In this document: positions 33,258 to 44,589 of the stretch, one piece after another
How positions within the stretch are numbered: position 1 is the stretch's first letter
Layout of the letters: every line of letters starts with the position of its first letter
Assembly (NCBI RefSeq): GCF_024139115.2
Contig: NC_085141.1
Span: 131,501,822 to 131,565,821, forward strand
Direction of reading: 5' to 3'
DNA: 64,000 bases
Source of the DNA: Armigeres subalbatus
Lineage: Eukaryota > Arthropoda > Insecta > Diptera > Culicidae
Position numbers and translations under genes: made by a program
Notes under the pieces: model-generated
What the model was told of the DNA's origin: nothing
The model's input: the letters and a program-made list of their open reading frames with translations, nothing else
Databases searched by the model: none

Positions 33258-33439
33258 TACACGGGTGGGTTTCAGTCGATTACGACCTTTAGCGTAAATG
33301 AAACTATGAGAATCACAAAAAATAAAAAAAAAAATTAGGTGGTATTTAAAAAGTTGTGAAAGTTCCGGTTAACCGAGAAATTAATGAATACCAACCGTGA
33401 AAACAAACAAAAAATGGATGAAAGACAAAACACTGTTGT

Positions 33440-34410
33440 GAATGCATTTGAAATTGGAAATGCATTTCAGTAGTTGCTTCGGAAATTTCTCTAGTGTTCA
33501 TCCAGGTAATATTTCACAAATTTATCCAAAAGTCCTGCACACATTTTTACGTGATAAATACCCCAGGAACATACCAGGAATAAATTTGGTTAGTCATCCA
33601 GAAGTTTCCATCATGAGTTTCTCCATGTAATACATCAGGTATTCCTCCAAGGATTCATTACTAAATTTTTCAAGAAGTTGCTTCAAAAATCCTCTGCAAA
33701 AAAATCTAGAAATACCTCCAGAAAATCTTTTAGGAATTCTTTCGAAAATTCCTAAAAAAATATCTAAAAATTCTTTTAGAAACTCCTCCGGAATAGCATT
33801 TTTTTTAATTCAGAAACATTCCCAGGTATTACATTTTCTTGGCTCCCGTTGTTCTGCCGGAATTCCTTTCTCGAATTTTTTAACGAATTTTTAAAAGAAG
33901 GAACTTCCGAAATTTTTGAATTTCCCTGTTCATTCCTCCAAGAATTCTTTCGGAGTTTCTTCCAGGAATTCTTTCGGCGAATTATCAGGAAATTACTTAG
34001 GAAATGAAAAATTCTTCCATCAAAATTTCTGTAATAATTAGTTTAGGAATTTCGGAAGAAATTCCGTTTGGATTTACTAATAATATGTCCGAAGAATCTC
34101 CTTGATCAAGTTTCTAAAGAATTTCTAGAGAAATTTTCAAAGACCTTTCCAGAGAATTTTCAGAAAAAAATTCTAAACGGATGTCAACAGGAATTCTTGG
34201 CGTAATTTTCTTAATTATTTGTGAAATTAATTCCTGGAAGAGTTCTCAAAAGATTTTTAGAAGGATTTCCTAAAACATACCCTGAAGACATTCCTGAATC
34301 AATTGCTGATCGAATTCATAATAAAATGTACGAAGGAATGCTCCTAACAAACATTTTGAAGGTATTCCTAAAATAATTTCTTTAGATATTTCTGAAAGAA
34401 TATCCGTAAG
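33440..34410. repeat. Degenerate AATTCC-rich repeat
   Basis: Same low-order repeat family as at 28711-30165 (GGAATTCTTTCG, AGGAATTC words). It is interrupted on the right by the LINE fragment at 34416. Confidence 0.6.
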
Positions 34411-34415
34411 ATCTG

Positions 34416-34871
34416 GCTGATAACTTAGCCAAAGCATCACGGAACCAACAGAAGCTTGACATACCAATACCATCCCAGGACGTCTCGAAGGCTATTCGAA
34501 ACAAAGTATGGTCAACTTGGGAACTAGAATGGCGTCAAAACCAGTCAAATTTAAGACAAATTAAAAGTATTCCTGTAAAGCAACTAGACCGCACGTGCGC
34601 ATCACAACAACGTATCCTTACACGACTTCGGATTGGACATACCCGTCTCACCCATTCGTACCTACTCAGCAAATCTAGTCCACCCATCTGTACTTATTGC
34701 GGCACCCAAATTACCATACAGCATATCTTTACTGATTGTAGAGGATTTACTCAACAGCGGAGTGAGTGTGGGATCAACGGATCACTCAGTGAAACACTGG
34801 CTTTCAATTCACAAAAGGAAGCAGCAGTACTCAAGTTTATCAAAGAATGCATGTTATATAATGAAATTTAA
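34416..34871 (+). pseudogene. LINE ORF2 3' end: RNase H tail and CCHC motif (I/jockey type)
   Basis: Open frame of 151 codons without a start, the truncated end of ORF2. It begins ADNLAK, the end of an RNase H domain as in I-clade elements, then has WSTWELEWRQ, RILTRLRIGHTRLTHSYLL and the finger CTYCGTQITIQHIFTDC (CX2CX7HX4C), as in many I/jockey/R1 proteins, and stops at TAA 34869-34871. A 3' UTR of about 100 bp and an A-tail to about 34985 follow. 5' truncation by incomplete reverse transcription explains the missing start. The frame is intact over what remains, so the insertion is fairly young. Confidence 0.85.
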
Positions 34872-34985
34872 CTCAAACAATTGTAATGTAAATAGCCTAC
34901 AAACAATTATACGTAATGTATTAAAACCCAATCTGACATGAATGCCACGATCGTGGTGAAGTGTCACTAATAAAAAAAAAAAAAA
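34872..34985 (+). mobile_element. LINE 3' UTR with poly(A) tail
   Basis: Belongs to the fragment at 34416-34871. The tail is ATAA followed by a run of about 14 A ending near 34985. No clear target duplication is visible; the sequence beyond the tail is CTCACTT low-complexity DNA. Confidence 0.7.
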
Positions 34986-35185
34986 ACTCTCACTTCTTAT
35001 TTCTTTCTCCTCGCTTTCTCATTTCTATCTCGCATTCCTCAATTCTCAGTTTTCACTCTTCACTTCTCTCTACTCACTGCTTACTATTCACTTCTCATCT
35101 AGCACTTCTCACTACTAACTTCTCAATTATCAATTACCACTTCTCACTTTTTATTTTTCACTTCTCACTTCTTTCTAACGAGTAG
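34986..35185. repeat. CTCACTT/TTCTCATT low-complexity tract
   Basis: Irregular repetition of CACTTCTCA, TTCTCATTT and CTCACTTC. The same words make up 36935-37275 and the palindrome block at 62516-63304. Confidence 0.7.
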
Positions 35186-35931
35186 AGAAGGGAGAAAGCG
35201 GAACTAAGCAGAAGAAAGAAGAAGAAATAAAGAAAAAGGTGGTAAAGTTATAAAAACGAACGGTCTAATTTGTGAACGACTTCAACATTTTTTCCTCGGC
35301 TATTTATTATACTCGATCTCCATTATTTATTCGAAAAGCAAAAAGCTTAACTTTAGCTTTAAAGCTCAGCACAGACAAGCACCAGTAGTCGCTCTTCTTC
35401 GGAAGAGGGAAATTTCTGAGTGGTCGTGATAATAATTTGACTTTGAGCTCCGTTCTCGTTTCTCAAACTTTGAAACCCCCACCTGAAAATTTAAATTGTG
35501 CAGTAATACGTGGCACAATGCAATACGTGCGCAGACCAGATCTCATCACTTGAGTGCAGATTTTAGCTTAGTGCGGATGCATTATATCACCTAAAAGTTC
35601 TAAGTGATATCTAAAGATCTAGTTACTAGAAAAGTGCCTATTAATAAGTATTACCTTGAAGATATTATAATATTGTATTTTAAATTCAGTTACTGATAGG
35701 CCACCGATTTCGTACATTGTATTGTATAACTTAGTGCGAATTAACATTGTAAATTACAAGGTAAGCCAATGTGACAACCAAATTGAAGCTTAAGTTCTAA
35801 AAGTTGCGTTGCAGGAACAGCCCTACAACAACGTAGGGTGTTTGTTTGGTTTCACACCCACGAGTATCAACGGGCCACATACAAACCATGTGCTACTGAC
35901 TGCGTTGCAACTAACCACCCCCACGCTTAAA
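35186..35931. other. No gene seen
   Basis: AT-rich, no recognisable feature. Splice-like strings (AAGGTAAGC near 35759, TTGCAGG near 35812) occur but have no coding context. Confidence 0.4.
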
Positions 35932-36248
35932 ATCAATAACACAGAGATGTGTTTGCATCACACAAAACGGACCTAATGTGGAACATCCCCTAGATGAGCG
36001 ACAGTTACACAGGCACAAAAATGCCTCGTACGGTCGTGATAACGGTCCTTTTCAACATGAAAACATTTGTACAGATTCCTTGTTTCATGAGGAACCAAAT
36101 ACTGTTGAAAATATTGAAATCCAAGTTTCAATAAAACCACACGAGCTATTTTTGTGGCTGTGTAACTATCGCTCATCTAGGGGATCTTCCGCATTAGGTC
36201 CGTTTTGTGTGATGCAAACACATCTCTGTGTTATTGATTTTAAGCGTG
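35932..36248. mobile_element. Foldback MITE with ~105-bp arms
   Basis: Left arm CACGCTTAAAATCAATAACA… through CATCACACAAAACGGACC and CCTAGATGAGCGA. The right arm is the inverse (TCGCTCATCTAGG…GGTCCGTTTTGTGTGATG…TTGATTTTAAGCGTG). Total 317 bp with a central spacer of about 100 bp. No coding sequence. No convincing target duplication was read. Confidence 0.8.
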
Positions 36249-36934
36249 CGGTCCAGAGAGATCCAGTGAGAGCCTCTCGTCACTGTGGTTTCGGCTCGCG
36301 GTTTTCGTTTTCTACGCTCGGAATCGCTCGGAATCAAATTTGCCTCAATCCTCGTTTCGGCACACTGCTATCGCCGAGTAGATTTGGGCAGTCACGATAG
36401 TGGGATTCGAGGAGCTCTAGAGTGGAAAAAGGTCGTGAAGCACGTTGGGATACAACACCGATCACGTGGGTTGAGATTGGCGATCAACGCATTGTTGGAA
36501 CGACATCGCTGGCAAGTAAATTCTGGTGAGAAATAGGATTAAGATAGACAGAGAAGATCAGGCTAGCATTAGGAGATCAATGTGCACGAAAGATTGGACC
36601 AATAAAGATTTTTTGAATTTTAACTCGTGCGGTGGTCCTAAGAAAGGCACACGTTTTCGCATTGATTTCGAATCGTGGTTTTTGCTTAATGAATAATTGA
36701 TCGCGGAATATTTAGATTATCGAAATCATAGATAAAAAGGTTCTCTCGGTTTACTGGGAGGGTTTACATGTAAGTTGGATGATAATAACTCGCCCTAGAA
36801 GAGGGTCTTCCTTAGACTAGAAAGTGGTGCATAAGCTGCTGTTTGTGTGAGCTCAGAATGTACGTTACAAGGTAAAAGAAAAAGAAAGAAAGTAGAAGGA
36901 AGAGGGAATAAGGAAGAAGAAAGCTTACCTAGCA
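36249..36934. other. No gene seen
   Basis: Moderate GC, with short frames only (83 and 140 codons, the latter overlapping the MITE). Nothing recognised. Confidence 0.4.
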
Positions 36935-37275
36935 CTTCTCACTTTTCAATTCTCCCTTTCCACTTCTTAGTTCTCATTTATTACTTATCACTTATTCTAC
37001 TTACTTCTCATTTCTCACTTTTCATTTCTCGCTTCGAATTGATCGTTTATCATTCCTTACTTTTCATTTCTCAATGCACATTACTCACTTCTCACTTAGC
37101 ACTTCTTACTTCTCAATTATCAATTCCTACTTCTCGCTTCATAATTCTCACTTTCCGGCTATCTTCTCACGTCTCACTTTTTCCTTTTAATCATTCACAT
37201 TCCACTTCTCACTTCGCACTTTTCACTTCGAATTCCTCACTCCAACTTCTTATTTCTCATTACTCACTTTTCACT
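36935..37275. repeat. CTCACTT/TTCTCATT low-complexity tract
   Basis: Same words as 34986-35185. A 149-codon frame through it is Ser/Leu/His/Phe-rich because of the repeat and is not a gene. Confidence 0.7.
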
Positions 37276-37302
37276 ACTCACAATCATCCGAATTAATTCG
37301 CC

Positions 37303-37380
37303 ATGTCAAACGGAATTCGGCCAAGTGCCCCAAGACCGTGTATATTGTGCATGTGAACCGTTTCTGGCAAAATTGAGTTA
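37303..37380 (+). pseudogene. Possible LTR-retrotransposon integrase tail scrap
   Basis: One frame reads AKCPKTVYIVHVNRFWQN and then stops. This is reminiscent of the K-VVHVNRLKP motif near the C-terminus of Ty3/gypsy integrases. The match is only about ten residues, so this is a tentative hint. Confidence 0.2.
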
Positions 37381-37599
37381 GCGAAGTGAAAATACATTGG
37401 GAAATTACTTCGACTTAGAGAATATCGAGTAAAGGAGATATCGACTTACGGAGGGAACAGAGTAGCATAGGATCAAGGTACTTTAACAATCGTCGAGCCG
37501 GGGGAAATATCGAGCCTCAAAACATACTGCTCGAGAGAGTTCATTGTAGAACACTAAGTTGAAAAGCAGGTCAAGTTCTAATTTGTATGTAGAGCAATT

Positions 37600-37810
37600 A
37601 AAAGAAGAATAAAAAGATCTTTGAAGTTATTTTCGGACGATTTTCTGGGGAAATCTATAGATTAAATTTCGAAAGAGTTCTGGGAGGAATGTAGAAAAAA
37701 ATTCTTGGAAAAATTTAAGATGTCGAAAAATGCCTCAAGGAGTTCTTTTGGAAATTCTGTTAGAAATTCTTAATTCTTGAGAACTTCCGAAGAATTCTGG
37801 ACAATAGTTA
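37600..37810. repeat. Degenerate AATTCC-type repeat
   Basis: AATTCTTGG, GAAATTCTG and similar words as in the other blocks of this family. Confidence 0.45.
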
Positions 37811-37951
37811 AACCCGATTTTGACATGGAATTGCTCGCTAGAAAACCCCCTAAACCAGGGCTGTGCAACGTACGGCCGGATGCGGCCTGTTAATGCCTTT
37901 ATTGGTGAATATTAATCTCGAATAGTTTTGGAACAGATTATTTGGGCACCC

Positions 37952-38244
37952 TTCTTCTTCTTCTTCTTCATTGGCATTACATCCCCCACTGGGACATTGC
38001 CGCCTCGCAGCTTAGTGTTCAATTAGCACTTCCACAGTTATTAACTGCGAGGTTTCTAAGCCAAGTTACCATTTTTGCATTTGTATATCATGAGGCTAGC
38101 ACGATGATACTTTTATGCCCAAGGAAGTCGAGACAATTTCCAATCCGAAAATTTTCTAGACCGGCACCGGGAATCGAACCCAGCCACCCTCAGCATGGTC
38201 TTGCTTTGTAGCCGCGCGTCTTACCGCACGGCTAAGGAGGGCCC
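37952..38244 (-). mobile_element. Feilai-like SINE, copy B, with 11-bp target duplication
   Basis: Complete-looking SINE on the minus strand. The tRNA-like head (TTAGCCGTGCGGTAAGACG, B box GGGTTCGATTCCC) is at the 38244 end and a (GAA)n tail at the 37952 end. It is flanked by the perfect direct repeat TTTGGGCACCC (37941-37951 and 38245-38255). Both pol III promoter boxes look good, so this copy could have been mobile recently with help from a LINE. Confidence 0.92.
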
Positions 38245-38255
38245 TTTGGGCACCC

Positions 38256-38628
38256 TATTGATATAATTCTACTTTGAATCCAATTCTGTTTTATTAGTGT
38301 ACGAGTGATCGCTGTACACCTATACTTATTATTAGTTAGCGTTTCTTTGTGAAACATATGAATAATAGTGATCAAGACAATTGAAATTGCGTTCAACTAA
38401 AAATATATGAATACGAACCCATATTGTAATCTGCAACACTATTGGATAGGAAGCGTATAAAAGTCCAAAGTGACAGTTAGTCTTAGTCAGTCTTTGAGAG
38501 CAGTTAAAACTCAGCCGCCACATATCATGTGGCTAAACAACAGCAACAGTTAGTCCAAGAGTTCAAGTGTACAAGTAGAATATCGATAATAAATCGTGAA
38601 AGGCAAGAATGTATTCTAAAGCTGACTG
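38256..38628. other. Promoter-like sequence upstream of the LTR-related copy
   Basis: A TATA box (GCGTATAAAAGTCC near 38456) is followed about 30 bp later by TCTTAGTCAGTC, an initiator-like context. No gene follows. With the adjoining segment this may be an LTR variant. I could not find its left terminus. Confidence 0.3.
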
Positions 38629-38881
38629 GCCAGTGGAGATATATCATCTTCCACACTGATATTCTTCCCTCCCCCTTCATACGGGAGCTTGGCAGAAGGA
38701 AGGTCGTGCGATATGTGCCATCACAAATATTGCCCTCCGCTCGCTTTCAAATCGACTTCTATAAAACATTCTTCATGCCTGCCGTATCCTAACGGAACTA
38801 TCAATTCTATACTTTCGCCTCTAATGCTATCATGAACATGTACGTCCAAGTTTGGAAGATGATATTAGCATTTCCATATCA
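38629..38881 (+). repeat. Second copy of the LTR-like 3' segment
   Basis: About 253 bp nearly identical to 3133-3387, with only four or five differences: from GCCAGTGGAGATATATCA through TTCATACGGGAGCTTGGCAG to TTTCCATATCA. Both copies end at the same CATATCA. Upstream of 38629 the two copies are unrelated. I infer two related LTRs with different 5' parts, or a truncated copy. Confidence 0.8.
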
Positions 38882-38939
38882 TTGTAAATCGTTTAACTTC
38901 ACGTAGAAGTAACACACACGAAATCATTAATTTAGTAAT

Positions 38940-39115
38940 TATTTTTAGCTTTTTAGTGGAATGTCTTAACTTGTCATAAGTCATAATGTATTTCAACCTC
39001 AACAGTAAGGTCGTCTTCAGTGTCTGGTACTTGTAAGTCGAGTCAAGTACTAGACACATACGTAATACGTATCTGTCAAGGTACAATCAAGTGGTGAGAC
39101 TCGTCTTATGACAAG
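38940..39115 (-). mobile_element. Penelope-like flank or foldback with hammerhead-like motif, copy 1
   Basis: On the minus strand: CTGAAGACGACCT, a loop, AGGTTGAAA, with a strong 14-bp stem (GTGTCTAGTACTTG/CAAGTACCAGACAC) just upstream. CTGANGA and GAAA separated by a hairpin are the hammerhead core, and minimal hammerheads are known in Penelope-like retroelements. Outer ends also fold (CTTGTCATAAG… with CTTATGACAAG). This copy is rearranged relative to 53340-53470, and one extra base next to the core makes activity uncertain. No reverse transcriptase is present. Confidence 0.4.
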
Positions 39116-41872
39116 GGAAAAAATGTATTTTACTTTGGTCATATGAAAATGTATAAAAAATATGTATCGAATATTTCCTGGCCCGCCAGCAAGTGTCAAT
39201 CTAAAAATTGACCCGTAGCTTGAAAAGGTTGGGCAGGCCTGCCCTAAATTGTTGCAATTACAGTCTATACATTATCCAACAGAAATTGGAAAGTTTTCTT
39301 AGTAACCATTTCAATTATGGGAACTGTTCCGTTTTCCATCTCACTGCACATATATTCATCTCATCGCAAAACAAAGCTTTACAGGGCCAATCTCGTCGCG
39401 TGTGCTCACTGCTACAAAAAATCACAAAAATAAGAAACAAACCAAATTCCTTTTCATTGCTTTGTTTTTGATGAGATGGAAATAGGAGCTATGGGATGAA
39501 GTGCCGAACCGTTTCCTTACATACGATAAAATGCACTAAAATTTCGCAAGACTTGAAACTGCCTGATTTTGTTTAAATCGATTTATCGCTTGACTGATTA
39601 ACGCCTCTAATTATAGTTCTTATTTCAGACGCCGAATCGTAAAGAACCAATTACGCCAAAAACAAGAATTTCATCCTGTAGGCACGATTTTCAATAATTT
39701 TATTTGAATTTTTATCAAATAATATAAGAAAATCTTTTCGATTTCATCTAACCGAACTTCCGATGGAAAATGTAGAAAAGCTGGTTTTGAGAACAGAAGA
39801 TCCTTTTTTGCCAAACTACCCTGAAGGAGAATTAAGAAACCAACTTCATGTAACCCTCCAGGTTTCAGCTAGTTTGTTTTTAGTAATGGCTTTGTATGGC
39901 TGTTTGATACGGCAATCAGAAACAATGAGGTAACTCCAATAAAACAAAGCTCATGCTCTGTAACACATGTTTTATTGTAGTTTTGTTTGTTGCCCTAATT
40001 CCCTCTAGGCGCTGGTATTCTTACAAGTTAGTTGCATTAATTAGGGCGTGTTACCAGGTGTAACTGTCCAAAAACAATGCAAACACAAGCCGCTACGCAC
40101 TAACATCCGACCAAACGAACGACCCTTGTGCGTAGCGAAACAATTACTGCCCCATTACGAACGATTCCACGCACCGGCTTTCGGCGAAAAGAGAAAGTCG
40201 TCACAACAGCCGCCAGCCAGCAGCCCACGGCTCAAAGTGTGCGAAAACCAGTGAAGCACTGCAAACCCAACATCAACCCCGAACTCGTCAACCGAGTTAG
40301 GCACAATGGCATTATACGGCTGAATTATTTGCAGATGAATAAATAAATAAATGAATAATAACAGAGTCTACGAAGTCACCATTTCACCCATTCAGTTATC
40401 CGGAAGACGAAGCAACCGAGCCGGGGACCGGCGTGACGCGACGGCCGGTCACAGAGCCCGCAACCAGGAAGGAAGTGGATCAGGGTTTGGTTTCACGTTT
40501 GGCGACATCTGCCTCCCCGTCTGGCTTCGGTTTCTGCGTAGGCAATCGTGTGCGTGCGCCTTATTTGACGTCTCAAAAAGCCCCCATCCGCCAACAGATC
40601 AGGCCAGATCCAAAACGGGGCAGCCGACATGATGATGGCTGTGGCGGTGTGGATGGTGGTCGATGCCGTGTGTCGAACTCGTTCGGTAAGTGGATATTGC
40701 GGCGCGGTATTGAGTTTCCACATTTCAACACTTCTGGCTCTTATTTTATTTCGCCGTGGCAATATCGTTTTCTGCAAACGATGGAATAGATAGGCCACCC
40801 CGCCGCCGCCACCGGCGCTGGCTGGGCACAGATGGCGTCACCCACGTTATGCTTTTTTCGCTTTGTGCCTAATAACCCTAAGAGGAAAATGTGTACCGCT
40901 GTCGTTGGCTTCTGTGTCTGTATCCTATTGTAATGGTGGCTCAGTTGCGCCAATCTTCTGGTTAGGTCGACTGGCTTTGCCGGTTGGTTGGGCGGTGAGA
41001 AAAGACTTGAAGACAATTTGCGCCTAGTGCTGTTTATTGAAATCACGCAGCAGACGCCGCGCGCGCGCCCGTTGACGGGACGGAGTTGCGGAATTGAAAA
41101 TTGAAACGAATAATCTCGTTAAATATGTATTAGATGCTCGCGGGATGGAGTGGATGGAGACACTTTGCGATGGCTGATATCTAACCAAATTGAGAGTAAA
41201 AGGTACGATGTGCTGAAATGGATGAAACGGGAAGTTTTTCCTATTTTAAACAGGAGGCGCTAACTGTGCACTTGAAGTCAATTTCAGCTATATTGGGTTA
41301 TTGCTTTTAGATAACTTTAGGGGAAGGTGGGGACCCTATTTTACCGAGAAACAAACTAGTTTTGGTCTAGCGTATTTTTGGTATAGATCCTCTAGACAAA
41401 TTATAGTTATGTGGCTAGTTTATATTTGGATTGACAACCGTATTTATTATCCAGGATGGTTTGTGTATTGTGACCCTCCTAAAGACGTAAAATTTGAACA
41501 ACTTCTCCTAACAATGAATTAATGCTATAACTTTTTCACATCACAAACTCATAAATAAATAAGCAAAACCATTCAATCACAATTTTGGTATATTTGGATA
41601 TCAAATTTTTGCTCATCAGTCACCCATATAAAAATTTGGCGAAAGAATTAAAAAAAATCAAGTCAACCCGTTCTCCCCTATAGCTATAAACGACATACGT
41701 TGGCCATTTACACGTTGAAAATATTCGACATCCCAGGTGCAATGCACATTTTATGAATTCCTTTATATAGAGTCAATCTTGCACTTGAGTATGCAAACTT
41801 TGAATTCAGAGCTTTTATCAGAATTGGAACAATGTGATTATTTCTCTTCTAGATGAGGAGAAATTTCTATCA
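39116..41872. other. No gene seen; GC-richer island 40040-41100
   Basis: 39116-40040 is AT-rich and empty. 40040-41100 is GC-richer with short overlapping frames on both strands (up to 118 codons) and no recognised motif. A donor-like TCGGTAAGT sits near 40683. 41301-41522 holds a 73-codon frame of no known type. Confidence 0.4.
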
Positions 41873-41882
41873 ACACATTTGT

Positions 41883-42210
41883 CCTTCTTCTTCTTCTTTT
41901 TCTTCTTATTCTTCCTATTTTTCTTCTTTTTCTTCTTCTTGGCATTACATCCCCCTCTGGGTCATTGCTGCCTCGCAGCTTAGTGTTCATTCAGCACTTC
42001 CTCAGTTGTTAACCACGAGGTTTCTAAACCAAGTTACCATTTTTGCATTCGTATATCATGAGGCTAACACGATGATTATTTTATTCCCAGGGAGGTCGAG
42101 ACAATTTCCAAACCGCAAATTGCCTAGACCGGTACCGGAAATCGCACCCAGCCACCCTCAGCATGGTCTTTTTTATGGCCGCGCATCATAGCTAGGATAA
42201 GGAGGGCCCC
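41883..42210 (-). mobile_element. Feilai-like SINE, copy C
   Basis: Minus-strand SINE aligned with copies A and B (body strings GAGACAATTTCC and CTTAGTGTTCATTCAGCACT), with a long CTT/TTC tail at the left (about 41883-41940). The B box is mutated (GATTTCCGG for GATTCCCGG) and the A-box end reads CATCATAGCTAGGATAAGG, so the head is decayed. Imperfect target duplication ACACATTTGT/ACACACTTGT (41873-41882, 42211-42220; 9 of 10). Confidence 0.85.
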
Positions 42211-44280
42211 ACACACTTGTTTTAGAATTCTATTTGAGCAAAATGTGTCATTAAAAATCGCTGCGGCAAAATCGAGCTAAGGCATGCTGCTAAGAACAGG
42301 CTTCAAATATTATATAGGTATTATACTTTATATGTTATTTAGAGGTGGAAACAAACGACTAATACAGACGAAAGACTTATCAATTTTCCTGCCATTTTTC
42401 AAAGCATATTGACGATGCATATTATACATCAAATTATTCTTCTGTTCAACAAAGCTGCTTTCTTCTTTGAATAACCCTCGGATTGATTGGCTGCGGTACA
42501 ATAGCATAGCTTTCAAGTCACGTCACTGCAAAGCTTGTCGTGAAAAAACGCATATCGTGATATTCACGACTGTTGGATTCGCGACCGATTTCGTAAAGTA
42601 CCGCGTTGCTGTCGTTCGGCGTTGAGTGATATGAACCCACAGATAGAACACTAAAAGAATCTATCCACAAAAGTGTTATCCACATTGATCGGAAAAATAT
42701 CGTGATAAGTGCATCAAAAATGCTACCGAAGAGATTGGTGCCAGATCGTGGGTAGCTCCACTTCATGTGAAAAAGCTGGCGTGGCTTGGGTGCGATCGTC
42801 TCCGACATGCCGTCAGTCATCCCATTGGTTCTGATTGATGAGGAAAGCGAGCAGGAGCATGTGACTAATTCTATCGATGGTAAATAGGATAAAATTGAGA
42901 ATTGAGCTTTACGGTTTGCGAACTTAATTAACACGAGGTGGTTGCTAAATATTTCTCGTGAGTAGTTAGAGCTTTTAATGGTTTCGAGACCGGTGGAACA
43001 CATTTTGCATGAATTATGAGACATTTTCGTTACGAAAGTGGGGAAATGTCTCCTAATCTGAGATCGTTGAGCAAGCAGGAGCGTTTTTGCTTCGACACGT
43101 TGAATGATGTGGCGTAATGTATTGGCGGTTACGATCAAGCGCGAGATAAGGGTATGATTGTTGGATGAATATAGATTATTGAAATAGACTAGATGAAGAT
43201 TCAGCTACCGCAGACGAAGAAAGGCTTGCATGCAGGTTAACGGATTCCTCGTCAATGGTGAACGAAAAGCTAACCCTGTACCTATACCAGTGTTGTATTG
43301 GATCCTGCTAGTTCGAGTTTTAAGCTTTGTCAAGCAGCCAGAATAAAAATTTTTGAAGTAAAACTTTTTCTTTTGATGGCTCCGTCTCCGGGACACATTC
43401 AAGAGTCTCATCGATTCTAATCAGAATCTATCGGATGTGGTTTTCTTATCTTATCGCATCATTGACAAAAGACGCCAGGCGTAGGCGGTTGTTTGAATCG
43501 ATCGACATTACCGAAATGGCAAGCTTACATGCATTACAAGCTTTGACCAAACTCTTCGAAAATAAAAAGTTAATGTTGAAAACCTACTTGGATCGTTTCT
43601 TTCTGTGGAACCGATGATGCGGGAAAGTTACGAATAGCCACTAGTCGATGACTTTGAACGTACCGTACAGCACCGAAATCCATCCACATCATGAGATATT
43701 AATAAATTAAAAGGAGTTAAAGATAACTAATGTAGAAATAATTTATCTAATCCTGTTCAGATACTTGGCAGTGGGCTTTTAGGGCATAGAAATGGTGAGA
43801 AGGCTTTGACATTAGAACAACAAAAATCAAAAACAAATCGCCACCCACCAAACGCAGAATTTTTGCCGCCATTTTGTTTTCTGGTAGAGCATAATTGCAC
43901 CGAAAGTAACAGTGTTTTAATTTCCAATTGCAAATCATTACATAAGATAAGCGGAATACAAATCGAAGGGGCGCTTCTCAAGGTGCGTATCGAACTATTT
44001 ACAGTGGTAGTTTAGTCAATCAGACTGCTTCAATTGAAATATTTAGTCAAAAAATAGCTATACGTATTTTGATCCTTTGAATCGAAATTCGTCCACGGTG
44101 GACGGATTTCGAGTCAGGAGTAGTTGATTTTATTCATTATTTTATCATGTTTTTCATAGTTTCCAATGAGTAAATGTGAAACACTTCAAAAGTAGAAGCC
44201 TTCATGCTCCTGTATGTATGTCAAACGTTTATTTACATTTGACTCCTATTTTCTAATGAGTTTTTCGTATACTAAGGTGC
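42211..44280. other. Unassigned region with one long orphan frame
   Basis: No repeat structure or known domain seen. The one noteworthy item is the minus-strand frame at 42518-43138, listed separately. Confidence 0.4.
42518..43138 (-). CDS. Orphan open reading frame, 206 codons, function unknown
   Basis: ATG-initiated frame of 206 codons on the minus strand, in sequence that is neither tandemly repeated nor GC-rich, so stops should be frequent. Strings include RSQIRRHFPTFVTKMSHNS, CKMCSTGLETIKSSNYSRE and RQLFHMKWSYPRSGTNLFGS. No domain, signal peptide or transmembrane pattern is convincing; one CX2C pair is present. It has no neighbours that would suggest a role and no recognisable promoter. 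It may be chance, a transposon scrap or a lineage-specific gene. Confidence 0.2.
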   Translation of the reverse strand: MIVTANTLRHIIQRVEAKTLLLAQRSQIRRHFPTFVTKMSHNSCKMCSTGLETIKSSNYSREIFSNHLVLIKFANRKAQFSILSYLPSIELVTCSCSLSSSIRTNGMTDGMSETIAPKPRQLFHMKWSYPRSGTNLFGSIFDALITIFFRSMWITLLWIDSFSVLSVGSYHSTPNDSNAVLYEIGRESNSREYHDMRFFTTSFAVT

Positions 44281-44589
44281 TTAACCTTTACTGTACCGAC
44301 TTATTTTTTTCAGTAACTTTTTTTCCTTCAATCTACTCTGACTTTGGCAAATATCCTCCGATTTTTATGTTATTCTGGTATTGTTGGATCCAGAAATTCA
44401 TATAGTTTTCGCTCCCGGAATCTGGAGACGGTCCGTAACACGGTCAGGAGACGGTCCGTAACAAATTCATCGACAGATGTTATAATACGTAAAGCAGAAT
44501 GACCTCACAGATTCCCAATGATTATTAGGCCTCCTTGGAAGTACCTGGTGCCTGGTTCCCTGGGGGAAGTGGCCACATACCAACCCAAT

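Noticed and set aside
36935..37296. 149-codon plus-strand gene
   Set aside because: Low-complexity CTCACTT tract read as Ser/Leu/His/Phe; no unique sequence.
40630..40690. First exon with ATGATGGCTGTGG start and GGTAAGT donor
   Set aside because: The start context is poor, no acceptor or second exon is recognisable, and short ATG-plus-donor pairs are common by chance.
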